A stretch of DNA of 64,000 bases from Lewinellaceae bacterium (GCA_020636255.1 JACJYE010000003.1:434001-498000); one strand, 5' to 3'; counted from the first letter of the stretch, positions 53,289 to 62,122 are shown. The notes: generated from the sequence alone by a model not told the origin. Program-made: numbers and translations.

Positions 53289-55829
53289 TTAAAAATCCAT
53301 CCTCAGCCTTAAATTGATCCTCCGGGAGGTCAGGTAATTCGGGATAGCGTATTGCTGGTTAAAGATGGTCTTGATCCAGGTATTGCCGGCCTGGTTTTGC
53401 ACCTGCATCAGGTTGAACACTTCGAGGCTGACCCAGGAGCTACGCGTCCAGCGCAGGAGGTGGTTGGGGTGTTTGTCCAGTCGCGAGCGGTCCCAAAGGG
53501 CCAGGGAGAAGCCGATGTCCACCCGGTGGTAGGCGGAGAAGCGATAGGTATTGCGGTACACCTCGTTGTTGCCTTGCAACCCGAAAGGAAGGCCGGTGCC
53601 CACCGTCAGGTTGAGGTGCATGCGGAAGCTCTCGCTCTTGGGCAGGTAGTCCTGAAAGAACATTGACAGGGTCATCAGCTGGTCGGTGGGGCGGGGCACG
53701 TCATCGACCGGCTGCCCTTCGGCCTGCCCGATCTCGCGTACGAGGTGTTGTACGCCGTTGAGTTTTTCGCGGGCACGAAGGAAGGAGAGGTTGATCCAGG
53801 ATTCGGCTCCCGGCACGAACTCTCCGTTCATCCTGAAGTCGATGCCCGTCACGTAACCCGTGGCATCATTCTGCCCGGAATAACGGATGCGGACGTTCTC
53901 GATATCATAAGACACCAGGTCCCAGAGATGCTTATAATAAGCTTCGGTGATAAAGCGGAACTTCTTGGGATTCTGTTTGCCGAGGTAAAAATCGAGGGTG
54001 AAGCCCCCTAGGATATGGGCGGATTTCTGCGCTTTCAGATCGGTATTGACCGAGCCGTCGGGGGCACGAAGCTCGCGGTAGAAGGGCGGCTGGAAATAAT
54101 AACCGCCGGCCAGGCGATAAGAAATATCGGTCTTACCGGCCAGGGGTTTGTACAGAAGCTGAGCACGCGGCGATACCAGGAGTTCTTCGTTCAGATCCCA
54201 GTAGGAGGCGCGTACGCCCAGGGTAAAGCGGTATTCGCTTTTGCTTTCCCGGCGGAAGGTGTAGGTGTCCTGCACATAAGCGGAAAAGCGCAGGGAATTC
54301 AGCTCGTTGCGGGTTTTGAGCACGTTGAAAAGCAGCACTTCGGTGGTATCATAAGGCAGGGAATACCCGGCCGAATCGAGGCGTTCCCATTCATTGATCA
54401 GGTCGTTGATCTGCTCGCTCTGCATTTTGGCGCTCCAGGCCACGAAGTGGCTGCTGGTGATTTCCGGGTCGTCGTGGCTGCCCTGCAGTTCGATGCCTCC
54501 TTTATGCTCGAAATTGGCCACCTGCAGGTTCAGGAAGTTGCGCACGTATTGTTGCTGGGTGCCGGTACCCAGTTCGGCGAGCACTTCTCCGAAGTTGTCG
54601 CTGCCCAGGCCCGTTTCGATCTGCCGCAGGCTATAGCGCCCGATGATGTCAAAGCGTTCGTTCTCATCGCTGCGGAAGGCCGAAGCCAGGAATTTGAGGA
54701 AGTAGGGGTTGTGCCGGCGGTCGGGCAGGTAGGTCAGCGACAGGCCGCCCATGGCGGTGGTGAAGTCGTCGATCTCCTGGCCGTCGAACAGGCTGTACAG
54801 CTCCAGCGCGAAGTTGATCAGGCCCAGTGCCGTGCTGCGTTCGGTGGGGCGAAAACGGTATTCGCTCCGGTTGTAATTGGCCAGCAGCCCAATCTGCCAG
54901 TCGCGGTTGAGGTCGTAGGTGAGGTAGGCCTGTATATCGGAAAAGTTGGGCACATATTCGCCCTGCACATCGAGGGTGCCCAGCAGGTAGCGGGTAGTTT
55001 TGTAGCGGGCGCCCGCCAGGTAGCGGAACTTGCGGTAGCCCTCCTTATCGGCATTGAGGCTCCCTTCTACGTGGGCCGAGCCGCCGAGGAAGCTCATGCC
55101 CACCGAAGCGCGCAGGCTGTCGGGGCGCTTGTAGCGCACGTCCAGCACCGACGACATCTTATCGCCGTACTTGGCCTCGAAACCACCGGAGGAGAACGAC
55201 AGGTCGCGGATCAGGTCGATATTGGGGAAAGTGAGGCCTTCCTGCTGGCCGGCGCGGATGAGCTGAGGCCGGTATATCTCAAAATCGTTGACATAGACCA
55301 GGTTCTCGTCGTAGTTGCCGCCGCGCACGTTGTACTGTGAGCTCAGCTCGCCGCCGGTACCGCTACTGGTGCCCAGGGCGATATGCGGCAGCAGGCTCTC
55401 CAGGTTGCCCGTTGTCGTGGGCAGCAACTTAAGCTGTTCCACCCCTTCCCGGATAATACCGGAATCTTCGATCTTGCTCTCCCGGACGATGACTTCCAGG
55501 TCGGAGGCTACGGGCGCCAGGCCCACGTCCACCTGCCTGGTGCTCAGGGCGGGCATGGGTTCGGCTTCCACCACTGCTTCGCGGTAGCCGACCCGGGAAA
55601 AGACGAGTGTAAAAGGCTCGTTGGCCGGCACGACGATGCTGTAGCGGCCATTGGTGCTCGACTCCACCGCCCGGTTCGTGCCTTTGATGTAAATGGTGGC
55701 AAACTCGATCGGGTTGTCCGTCACGGCATCGGTGACGATGCCGGTGATGCTGGCGCGGGGGCTCTCCTGGGCGTGCAGGGCAAAACAGGCTGTGAAGGCC
55801 AGGAAGAGCGTGATATATCGTTGCTTCAT
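53289..55829 (-). CDS. TonB-dependent outer-membrane receptor
   Basis: An 846-residue receptor with a signal peptide (to FALHAQ), a carboxypeptidase-regulatory-like domain (about 26-110, GIVTDAVTDNPIEFATIYIKG), a plug and a 22-stranded barrel ending in RRINLRLRMDF, a typical aromatic C-terminus. It moves a siderophore, peptide or glycan across the outer membrane using TonB energy. No SusD lies beside it, so a glycan role is less certain. I start at MKQRYITLFLAF; the 32-codon extension is not signal-like. The hybrid regulator lies just downstream on the same strand. Confidence 0.92.
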   Translation of the reverse strand: MKQRYITLFLAFTACFALHAQESPRASITGIVTDAVTDNPIEFATIYIKGTNRAVESSTNGRYSIVVPANEPFTLVFSRVGYREAVVEAEPMPALSTRQVDVGLAPVASDLEVIVRESKIEDSGIIREGVEQLKLLPTTTGNLESLLPHIALGTSSGTGGELSSQYNVRGGNYDENLVYVNDFEIYRPQLIRAGQQEGLTFPNIDLIRDLSFSSGGFEAKYGDKMSSVLDVRYKRPDSLRASVGMSFLGGSAHVEGSLNADKEGYRKFRYLAGARYKTTRYLLGTLDVQGEYVPNFSDIQAYLTYDLNRDWQIGLLANYNRSEYRFRPTERSTALGLINFALELYSLFDGQEIDDFTTAMGGLSLTYLPDRRHNPYFLKFLASAFRSDENERFDIIGRYSLRQIETGLGSDNFGEVLAELGTGTQQQYVRNFLNLQVANFEHKGGIELQGSHDDPEITSSHFVAWSAKMQSEQINDLINEWERLDSAGYSLPYDTTEVLLFNVLKTRNELNSLRFSAYVQDTYTFRRESKSEYRFTLGVRASYWDLNEELLVSPRAQLLYKPLAGKTDISYRLAGGYYFQPPFYRELRAPDGSVNTDLKAQKSAHILGGFTLDFYLGKQNPKKFRFITEAYYKHLWDLVSYDIENVRIRYSGQNDATGYVTGIDFRMNGEFVPGAESWINLSFLRAREKLNGVQHLVREIGQAEGQPVDDVPRPTDQLMTLSMFFQDYLPKSESFRMHLNLTVGTGLPFGLQGNNEVYRNTYRFSAYHRVDIGFSLALWDRSRLDKHPNHLLRWTRSSWVSLEVFNLMQVQNQAGNTWIKTIFNQQYAIPNYLTSRRINLRLRMDF

Positions 55830-56005
55830 AAGATTTATCGTGCAATTTTTACGGAATACCCGGGAGCAGGCCCTGCGGATGCAACCCACAGTATCCACAG
55901 TTATAATATCCATAGCATCCCCCAAAGGAGCTCTGCACGAATGCTGTTTTACGAAGGAAAAACAGATTCGGCCGCTAAAATTATCATTTTTTATGGAAGA
56001 ACTGC

Positions 56006-56680
56006 TCAGACGAACTTCCGCAGTTCGCCGCCGATCTCTTTCATCCGGCGGATCGTATCGGCGGGGTCGGAAGCTTTAAAGATGCTGCTACCGGCCACGA
56101 GCACGTCGGCGCCGGCCTGAAGCAGGGTTTCGGCATTCTGCAGGCCCACCCCGCCATCGATCTCGATAAGAGCATGGGCGTTGTGTATGGTGAGCATATC
56201 GCGCAGCCGGCGCACCTTGGGGATGGTGTTGTAAATGAACTTCTGGCCGCCAAAACCGGGGTTGACCGACATAGCCAGGATGAGGTCGACGTCTTCGGCC
56301 ACTTCTTCCAAAGCGGCGGCGGGGGTATGCGGGTTGAGCGCCACGCCCGCTTTCGCGCCCGTTTCCTTGATCTGGTGGATCACCCGGTGCAGGTGGGTGC
56401 AGGCTTCATAATGAACGGTGATAACATCGGCGCCTGCTTCGCGGAATGCTTCCACGTACCGCTCCGGCTCCACGATCATCAGGTGTACGTCCAGCGGTTT
56501 TGCCGACATCTTTTTAGCCGCCTGGATGACGAGCATGCCAAAAGTGATGTTCGGGACGAAGCGGCCGTCCATCACATCCAGGTGCAGCCAGTCGGCCTGG
56601 CTGTCGTTGACCATTTGAATTTCCTCCCTGAGGCGGGTGAAATCGGCGGCGAGAAGAGAAGGAGCGACCAGATGTTTCAT
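56006..56680 (-). CDS. rpe: Ribulose-phosphate 3-epimerase
   Basis: Rpe interconverts ribulose 5-phosphate and xylulose 5-phosphate in the pentose phosphate pathway. The 224 residues form a TIM barrel. LHLDVMDGRFVPN holds catalytic Asp35, VNPGFGGQKF lies near residue 139, and EIDGGV holds the second catalytic Asp near 176. The start MKHLVAPSLLAADF is the normal one; a longer open frame runs into an upstream repeat. Several hairpins lie upstream and may control it. Confidence 0.95.
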   Translation of the reverse strand: MKHLVAPSLLAADFTRLREEIQMVNDSQADWLHLDVMDGRFVPNITFGMLVIQAAKKMSAKPLDVHLMIVEPERYVEAFREAGADVITVHYEACTHLHRVIHQIKETGAKAGVALNPHTPAAALEEVAEDVDLILAMSVNPGFGGQKFIYNTIPKVRRLRDMLTIHNAHALIEIDGGVGLQNAETLLQAGADVLVAGSSIFKASDPADTIRRMKEIGGELRKFV

Positions 56681-56694
56681 GCTGCGAAGGTAGG

Positions 56695-56750
56695 TATACC
56701 CGCGACGTTTGGCAAACGTCGCGGGTATAAAAACAAACGTCGCGGGTATA
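56695..56750. repeat. Perfect 17-bp inverted repeat plus a third direct copy
   Basis: TATACCCGCGACGTTTG (56695-56711) pairs exactly with 56713-56729, and the same right arm is repeated at 56734-56750. The repeat ends 15 bp before the rpe start, so it lies in the leader and could form a stable hairpin in the mRNA. Confidence 0.75.
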
Positions 56751-56751
56751 A

Positions 56752-56783
56752 ATAAAAAAACCGGCCCATAAGTGGGCCGGTTC
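56752..56783 (-). terminator. Minus-strand terminator upstream of rpe
   Basis: AACCGGCCCA pairs with its complement across a 4-nt loop, and seven T follow on the minus strand. It would stop transcripts entering from the right before they reach rpe. Confidence 0.7.
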
Positions 56784-56813
56784 CAAAAGAGCTTTGAGAG
56801 GCTATCTACATAC

Positions 56814-56870
56814 CAAAAAAAGAGGGTATCCTTCGATACCCTCGAAAGATTCATGAGATTATAATTGCAT
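56814..56870 (-). repeat. Hairpin/ATGAGA-box element C
   Basis: On the minus strand AATTATAATCTCATGAATC is followed by a 9-bp stem (GAGGGTATC, loop CTTC) and seven T. The order is the same as the E1-E3 elements downstream of the kinase, with a variant box. Another ATGAGATTGTGATTTG copy without a hairpin occurs at 56954. Confidence 0.65.
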
Positions 56871-57353
56871 TCGTGGGATTACATGCCAAAAGCAATACAA
56901 CTTAAAAAAACAGTGGATTATAATTTGTTAGCAGCAAGTCGTATGCTTATCTTTATGAGATTGTGATTTGTTATCAGGCGCCAGTTGAACTTTCAAAATT
57001 TCCTTTCCAACTGATCACAATACAAATGTCGCTTTATCTTCCCTCCATGTGAAGTACAATTTATAGGAATACTGGAATAACAGTCAGCTATGCGTTTATT
57101 TCAATACATTGAACATCAATAACTTACGCTTGAAGAAACGAAAGCGTGCTGGTTTTTTTAAACAATTGTTCGTCGTTTCCCACCCTTTTTTTGCCGTTTT
57201 TTCTCCAAAAAAAATGCCAAAAAAAAATTTAGCTACCCTTTCCGGCAGCCAGAAAAGTGACTTTGCCCGGTTTTCAGCCGGTATTTCCGGGAAGCCGGAG
57301 GCCTTACTGCAGATGTTTGGTAAACGGGAATGAAACATTAGAGGAGCAGGGGC

Positions 57354-57422
57354 GTAAAAAAAAGGGTGGCGCAAAACGTTGCGACACCCTTTTCTACGCA
57401 CTCATGAGATCATAATTCGAAC
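57354..57422 (-). repeat. Hairpin/ATGAGA-box element D
   Basis: The minus strand shows AATTATGATCTCATGAGTG, a 13-bp stem with one mismatch (57362-57374 with 57379-57391) and eight T. It shares CATGAGATYATAATT with element C. The interval 56881-57806 holds no gene I would defend; the sequence near 57640-57780 is AT-rich and probably contains the promoter of the next gene. Confidence 0.6.
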
Positions 57423-57806
57423 TGCCTTTAATATTCATAGGGCATAAGGCAGGGCCGGAAAGAACCGGCAATGTCCAAGGACGAATTTGTTAGTAGTTTG
57501 CGCCGAGGGGCCTAAAGGGCAGTATCGGGCTCAACGCAGATAGTTGCTAGGCCTTCCGGCCGATGTTTGAGGAATTACAGCTTGCTAGTACCGAGTCACG
57601 CTTTACGAAGTTGGCGCTGTAAATAACTGTGATAGTGTTTCATCGTGAACTTGTAACAAAAGTCGAAAAAAAAACAGGGGATTATAAGTACATTTTTGTA
57701 TAATTCTGTTTAATTTGCCATGCCTAAAAAAATCACAAACTACTGATTGACAACACGATAATACAAAAATAACAACACCCAACTGGGTCCTTCAATATTA
57801 TCTGAT

Positions 57807-59264
57807 ATGGAACAAAGCCGACTGGCAAAACACTTACAGGCCCTTAGCCCCCGCAACCGGGAGCGGTTCCGGCAGTTCGTGAACTCGCCCTACTTCAATC
57901 AGCATGAAAAAACAGCAGAACTGCTAAGCCTGGTGCTGGATTGCATCGATTCGAAACCCGAGGGGCTGACCAAAAAATACGTCTTTCGGAAATTGTTCCC
58001 GGGGCAGCCATACGAAGAGCAGCAGGTGCACAACCTCATGTCCTACCTGCGGAAGTTATATCTCCGCTTCATGGCCTACGAACACCTCGAACAACGCAGG
58101 TACCACGAAAAACTCTATACCCTGGAGGCCGCCTACAACAGCCATCAGTTCGATATCCTGACCAACCGCGGGAAGCAACTGCAGAAGAAACTGCGGGAAG
58201 ATGCGGTACACGACAGCGATTACTTCTTTACCTACTACCGTCTCAACCACGCCCTCGGGTATTACAGCGGCCACTATTTCGACCGTTCGGAAACGGAGTC
58301 CCTGCAGCAGATGCTGGACAACCTGGATAAATATTACATTGTCGAGAAACTGCGCAACTGCTGCCACCTCACGGCCAACTCCATCATGATGAACACCTCC
58401 TACGACTTCCACCTGCTGGAAGAACTGCTGGGGTATGTCGAAAGTAACTGGCAGCTGTACGAGCCAGAACTATCCATCGTGATGTATTACACCATCCTGA
58501 TGAGCCTGAGGCATGGCGACCACCCGCAGCACTACCAACTCCTGAAAAAAATACTGTCGGGCGAGATGGGCCGCCTGTCGGATGACGAAGGCCGCGACCT
58601 GTATAGCTTCTCCTACAACTACTGTATCCGGATGATCAATGCCGGCTACAATGAATACCAGGCCGAGTTGTTCCAGCTCTATCGGCAAGGCCTCAAACAA
58701 GGGCTGCTGCTGGAAAAAGGCATGATCTCGGAATGGGACTATAAAAACATCGCCACCCTGGGCGCCAGCCTCCGGGAGTTCGAATGGACCGAACAATTCC
58801 TGAACGAATACCGCGAAAAGCTGCCGCCTCACCGCCAGGAGAACGCTTACAACTACAACCTGGGCAACCTGTACTACAACAAAAAAATGTACAATGACGC
58901 CCTGTCAGCCCTGCTCCTGGTGCAGTTTACCGACGTGAAGTACCACCTCAGCACGACCTTCCTCCTGTTGCGCACCTACTATGCCCTCAAGGATACGGAA
59001 GCCCTGTTGTCGCTGATCGAGACTTTCCGCATCTACGTCATCCGCAACCGAAAGATCACGGCCGAGCAAAAGCGCGGTTATACTAACTTCCTGCGCTTTG
59101 CCCGCAGGCTCGTCGTGTTGAAGCACCATGCCTCCACCTACTCCAAAAAAGCACTGGACGAAGAACTGTCCAGCCTGGCTAAAAAGATAGAGGGGGCTCC
59201 CAACGTCATCAACAAATACTGGTTGCTGGAAGAGTGCCGGGTAGAAGCCGCTGCACAGGCGTGA
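57807..59264 (+). CDS. ~485-residue family of unknown function, paralog 2
   Basis: The 485-residue soluble protein has the same length and plan as the protein at 48228: an N-terminal LAKHLQALSPRNRERFRQFV segment with a conserved NSPYFNQHEKT, then a mostly helical body rich in tyrosine and leucine. There is no signal peptide, catalytic motif or membrane segment. The family appears expanded in Saprospiria-like genomes; I know no function. A long AT-rich leader precedes it. Confidence 0.75.
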   Translation: MEQSRLAKHLQALSPRNRERFRQFVNSPYFNQHEKTAELLSLVLDCIDSKPEGLTKKYVFRKLFPGQPYEEQQVHNLMSYLRKLYLRFMAYEHLEQRRYHEKLYTLEAAYNSHQFDILTNRGKQLQKKLREDAVHDSDYFFTYYRLNHALGYYSGHYFDRSETESLQQMLDNLDKYYIVEKLRNCCHLTANSIMMNTSYDFHLLEELLGYVESNWQLYEPELSIVMYYTILMSLRHGDHPQHYQLLKKILSGEMGRLSDDEGRDLYSFSYNYCIRMINAGYNEYQAELFQLYRQGLKQGLLLEKGMISEWDYKNIATLGASLREFEWTEQFLNEYREKLPPHRQENAYNYNLGNLYYNKKMYNDALSALLLVQFTDVKYHLSTTFLLLRTYYALKDTEALLSLIETFRIYVIRNRKITAEQKRGYTNFLRFARRLVVLKHHASTYSKKALDEELSSLAKKIEGAPNVINKYWLLEECRVEAAAQA

Positions 59265-59291
59265 GCCCCTGCGCTCCGCGCTGCCTGCTCC

Positions 59292-59654
59292 TCATGCCCA
59301 GCCTTTTTTCTGAAAAAAATAATACCCCAGCCCTCCTGCAAAATAGGCCGCCACATCCCATGCGTCGGCCGTAAATGCAACGGAAAGGCGGGGGAAAAGC
59401 CATTCGGAAACCACTGCGACAAATGCCGTAGCGATCCAGATATCGCCCGCCGACAGAGCCCTTTTACCAAACAACCAGCGCTGCTGTAGCTGAAGCCCCG
59501 GCAGCAGCAGAGGCATACACAACAGGTTGTCGAGATATCCATCGGCAAGCGGGACGGAGATGCGCAATACTTTCTGGCTGAGCTGATGGCCGATGAACAA
59601 CGCCAGGCTCAGGAGAAAAACAGGGCTTCGAAAGGACGAGTGGGCCGGCCGCAT
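59292..59654 (-). CDS. Small membrane protein
   Basis: A 120-residue protein with three or four helices. Its pattern (FLLSLALFIGHQLSQKVLRI, LPLADGYLDNLLCMPLLLPGL in two pieces, AWDVAAYFAGGLGYYFF) matches proteins sometimes labelled magnesium citrate secondary transporter, though that name lacks support. I start at ATG; a TTG five codons earlier overlaps the upstream stop. It is coupled to the small gene upstream and shares its divergent TetR-controlled promoter. Confidence 0.65.
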   Translation of the reverse strand: MRPAHSSFRSPVFLLSLALFIGHQLSQKVLRISVPLADGYLDNLLCMPLLLPGLQLQQRWLFGKRALSAGDIWIATAFVAVVSEWLFPRLSVAFTADAWDVAAYFAGGLGYYFFQKKGWA

Positions 59655-59665
59655 TAAGTGCGCCT

Positions 59666-59902
59666 TCAAAGCACCGCTGCAAACGCGATGGCCAGCCCGA
59701 TCAGCAAAAAGGGAGATAACACGATCATAATAACAATACCCATAAAACGCAGGATCAGTTTTCCGGCGATCACCAGGGTGCTGTCCTCTTCGCGGACAGC
59801 GACAAAACTGTCGAAGGATTCGTAGGCCTGCCGGGCCTCTTTCATCGCGCCGGCAGTAAGCTTATTGCCTTCTGGTTGTACATTACGGTTCTCTTCTGCC
59901 AT
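59666..59902 (-). CDS. 78-residue membrane-anchored protein under TetR control
   Basis: The N-terminal ~45 residues are soluble and acidic (QAYESFDSFVAVREEDST), and a long C-terminal hydrophobic stretch (GKLILRFMGIVIMIVLSPFL) forms one or two helices. It is divergent from the TetR gene across a promoter with two palindromes, so it is the likely first gene of the regulated operon. I do not recognise it. Confidence 0.7.
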   Translation of the reverse strand: MAEENRNVQPEGNKLTAGAMKEARQAYESFDSFVAVREEDSTLVIAGKLILRFMGIVIMIVLSPFLLIGLAIAFAAVL

Positions 59903-59947
59903 GATCAATCGGGTTAATCGTTAAGGTTTTTGGTGTGGCCTAAATTT

Positions 59948-59961
59948 AGAACAAATGTACT
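59948..59961. promoter_or_regulatory. TetR operator copy 1
   Basis: AGAACAAATGTACT fits AGnACA-NN-TGTnCT, a 14-bp near-palindrome. It lies between the divergent genes, 46 bp upstream of the small membrane-protein start. Confidence 0.65.
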
Positions 59962-59976
59962 AGGTTTTATGCGATT

Positions 59977-59990
59977 AGCACAAGTGTTCT
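59977..59990. promoter_or_regulatory. TetR operator copy 2
   Basis: AGCACAAGTGTTCT repeats the same pattern 29 bp from copy 1, and the outer flanks AATTTAGAACA are also inverted relative to copy 1. Two operators on the divergent promoter are typical of TetR autoregulation. Confidence 0.65.
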
Positions 59991-60072
59991 AAATTGTTTT
60001 TATCTTTGGGACAACGGCCTTCGTCGATTTTTTATCCGGCCAGAGGAACAAGGCTGCCACTGAACAGAGCAG

Positions 60073-60684
60073 ATGACCACAAAAGAACGCATACTGGAAG
60101 CGGCACTCCGGCAGTTCAACAAGATCGGGGCAGGGCAGGCTACGCTGCGCAGCATTGCCGACGAAGTAGGCATCAGCCACGGCAACCTCTGCTACCACTT
60201 TCGCAACACGGACGCGCTGATCGAGGCCCTGTACGGCCGCCTGGTGGCAGAGATCGACGAGCAGGTTTTTCAACGGTATGCCGAAATAAACCTGGATAAT
60301 ATGGCCAGCTCGGTAGAAACCACCTACCGGCTGTTGTACAAATACCGCTTCCTCCTGGCCGATCTCGTGCCCATCACCCGGCGCATCGGCAGCCTGCGCG
60401 GGCAGTTCAGGGAGCTGATGCGCCTTCGGCGCACCCAGTTCCATGAGGCCTTCCGGCAGCTCATCGGCCAGGGTATGATGCGGGAGGAATGGGCGCCCGG
60501 CCTATACGGCCACCTCATCACCAATATGCTCATCCTGGGCGACAACTGGATACCCAACGCGGAGATCCATTTCGATGAAAAAGGAGAAGCGGTAGTGCGC
60601 TACTACGTGGAAGCTTTCCTAGCCATGATCATCCCCTACCTGACAGAAGCGGGTTTGGCTAAATATAGGCAAACGGTGACTTAA
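60073..60684 (+). CDS. TetR-family repressor
   Basis: A 203-residue regulator with an N-terminal helix-turn-helix (about 25-46, TLRSIADEVGISHGNLCYHF) and a C-terminal ligand and dimer domain of ~150 residues. The N-terminus TTKERILEAALRQFNK is characteristic. It probably binds the two palindromes upstream and represses the divergent small membrane-protein genes. The ligand is unknown. Confidence 0.92.
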   Translation: MTTKERILEAALRQFNKIGAGQATLRSIADEVGISHGNLCYHFRNTDALIEALYGRLVAEIDEQVFQRYAEINLDNMASSVETTYRLLYKYRFLLADLVPITRRIGSLRGQFRELMRLRRTQFHEAFRQLIGQGMMREEWAPGLYGHLITNMLILGDNWIPNAEIHFDEKGEAVVRYYVEAFLAMIIPYLTEAGLAKYRQTVT

Positions 60685-60839
60685 TGGAGTGAAGGTGTCC
60701 TATCTGGTAAAAACACCTGAAGTCTGTCGCCAGGGACAATGATAACCCCTGCTTCTATGTCTCCACTTTGTATACTATTTCGGAGATGAACGATATCTCG
60801 GATTAACAAATCACTCCTAGCTGATACTTGTATTTCTAC
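60681..60839 (-). pseudogene. Restriction-endonuclease fragment (ExQ type), 3' end
   Basis: In a frame offset by one from the methyltransferase fragment, ~52 codons read VEIQVSARSDLLIRDIVHLR, then NSIQSGDIEAGVIIVPGDRL, then QVFLPDRTPSLH before a stop. The VEIQVS core carries the ExQ of BglII-like nucleases and the GVIIVPGD segment is typical of them. It lacks the N-terminal half. The assignment is inferred from pattern only. Confidence 0.45.
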
Positions 60840-61122
60840 AGATATTACCGAATCTGATATTTAATTCAGGTGTAGCATATAAAAAAAATGCGCCACCTTC
60901 TTTCAAGACTCTGCAACATTCTTGTATCCAATCAATACACCATGCAAAATATTCTTCATTACTTTTACTATCATCATAGCCATTTTTATAATCCTTCCCA
61001 ATATTGAATGGAGGATCTGCAAAGATGCAATCAATTGAGTTATCCTTAATGAATGGTAAAATATTGAGGCAATCCTCTTGGAATAGGATACCCCTATGTG
61101 TTGTTAAATATTCAGGAGGCAT
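60817..61122 (-). pseudogene. DNA methyltransferase fragment (DPPF type)
   Basis: The 101 residues begin at a normal start and contain ADPPFNIGKDY, the catalytic motif IV of N4/N6-adenine or cytosine methyltransferases. They end after GGAFFLYATPELNIRFG, where the gene runs out of frame into the nuclease fragment. The rest of the enzyme, including the SAM-binding FxGxG motif expected in this class, is absent. Base composition is AT-rich compared with neighbours, consistent with a mobile restriction-modification locus that decayed by a deletion joining the two genes. Confidence 0.75.
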
Positions 61123-61291
61123 ACTTTTTTAACAAAAATAAACAAAATGTTTGCAATAAAAAACATTTTTTATCCCGTCAAAAACGAAACCCTCACAGGC
61201 TATCTCTTAGAAAGAGAGAGCTAAACAAAGCCTTTAAAGGCCAAAAACCAGGAGGTTGCACCAGAATATCTTATAAATATAAAAATAACTT

Positions 61292-62122
61292 ATGCGTTTG
61301 TCTTTTATGATTCTAATTTGGGTGAGTTGCCTGAATTATATCTTCGCCGCTTCGGCCGACACCGTTTCCGTCTACAGCGCAGCCATGGGCAAAAACCTAC
61401 CCGCAATCGTCGTCCTGCCGGAGCATTACGGCCAGGCGGCAACGCCATACCCAACGGTATACCTGCTGCATGGCGCCGGCGGCGACTACACCAACTGGCT
61501 GACGCTGGCGCCCGCTATCCAGCAGCTGGCGGATACCTACCAGGTGATCATCGTATGCCCCGACGGCGGCAACACCAGCTGGTACTTCGACAGCCCGGTA
61601 GACCCGGCCATGCGCTTCGAAACCTTTATCGCCGAAGAACTGGTGCCCTGGGTCGACGGCCACTACCAAACGATACAGCGCCGCAGCCGCCGCGCTATTA
61701 CAGGCCTGAGCATGGGCGGGCACGGCGCTTTTTATCTCGCCCTGCGCCATCCCGGCATCTGGGGCGCCGCCGGCAGCATGAGCGGCGGCCTCGACATCAG
61801 GCCTTTCCCCGCCAACTGGGATATCGCCAGGCGGCTGGGCCCCTACCCTACTCACCGCCAAAGCTGGGAAGACAACACTGTAGTGAACCTGTTATACCTC
61901 TGGGACAGCAACCAGCCCCTCGAACTGATCTTCGATTGCGGCACGGATGATTTCTTCCTGGACGCCAACCGGCGGGTAAACCAGGAGCTGGGTTATCTCA
62001 ACATTCCCCATACCTACATCGAGCGCCCAGGGGCGCACAACTGGGATTACTGGCAGCAGGCCGTGAAATACCAGTTCCTCTTTTTCGGCGAATATTTCGC
62101 CAAAAAAACCGATGGCCAATGA
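61292..62122 (+). CDS. Secreted esterase of the EstD/S-formylglutathione-hydrolase fold
   Basis: A signal peptide (to about residue 20) precedes an alpha/beta-hydrolase of 256 residues. The nucleophile is Ser in ITGLSMGGHGAF near residue 138, preceded by the oxyanion YLLHGAGGDYTNW; the acid and histidine are likely in FDCGTDDFFLDAN and RPGAHNWDYW. It belongs to the esterase family that includes feruloyl and acetyl esterases. The substrate is not clear. It is followed by the metalloprotease gene after ~120 bp. Confidence 0.88.
   Translation: MRLSFMILIWVSCLNYIFAASADTVSVYSAAMGKNLPAIVVLPEHYGQAATPYPTVYLLHGAGGDYTNWLTLAPAIQQLADTYQVIIVCPDGGNTSWYFDSPVDPAMRFETFIAEELVPWVDGHYQTIQRRSRRAITGLSMGGHGAFYLALRHPGIWGAAGSMSGGLDIRPFPANWDIARRLGPYPTHRQSWEDNTVVNLLYLWDSNQPLELIFDCGTDDFFLDANRRVNQELGYLNIPHTYIERPGAHNWDYWQQAVKYQFLFFGEYFAKKTDGQ

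Noticed and set aside
57109..57333. 74-codon plus-strand ORF, or a 39-codon version starting MPKKNLATLSG, upstream of the second ~485-residue gene
   Set aside because: Lysine/phenylalanine runs come from AT-rich intergenic sequence and no conserved pattern is visible; it overlaps likely regulatory DNA.
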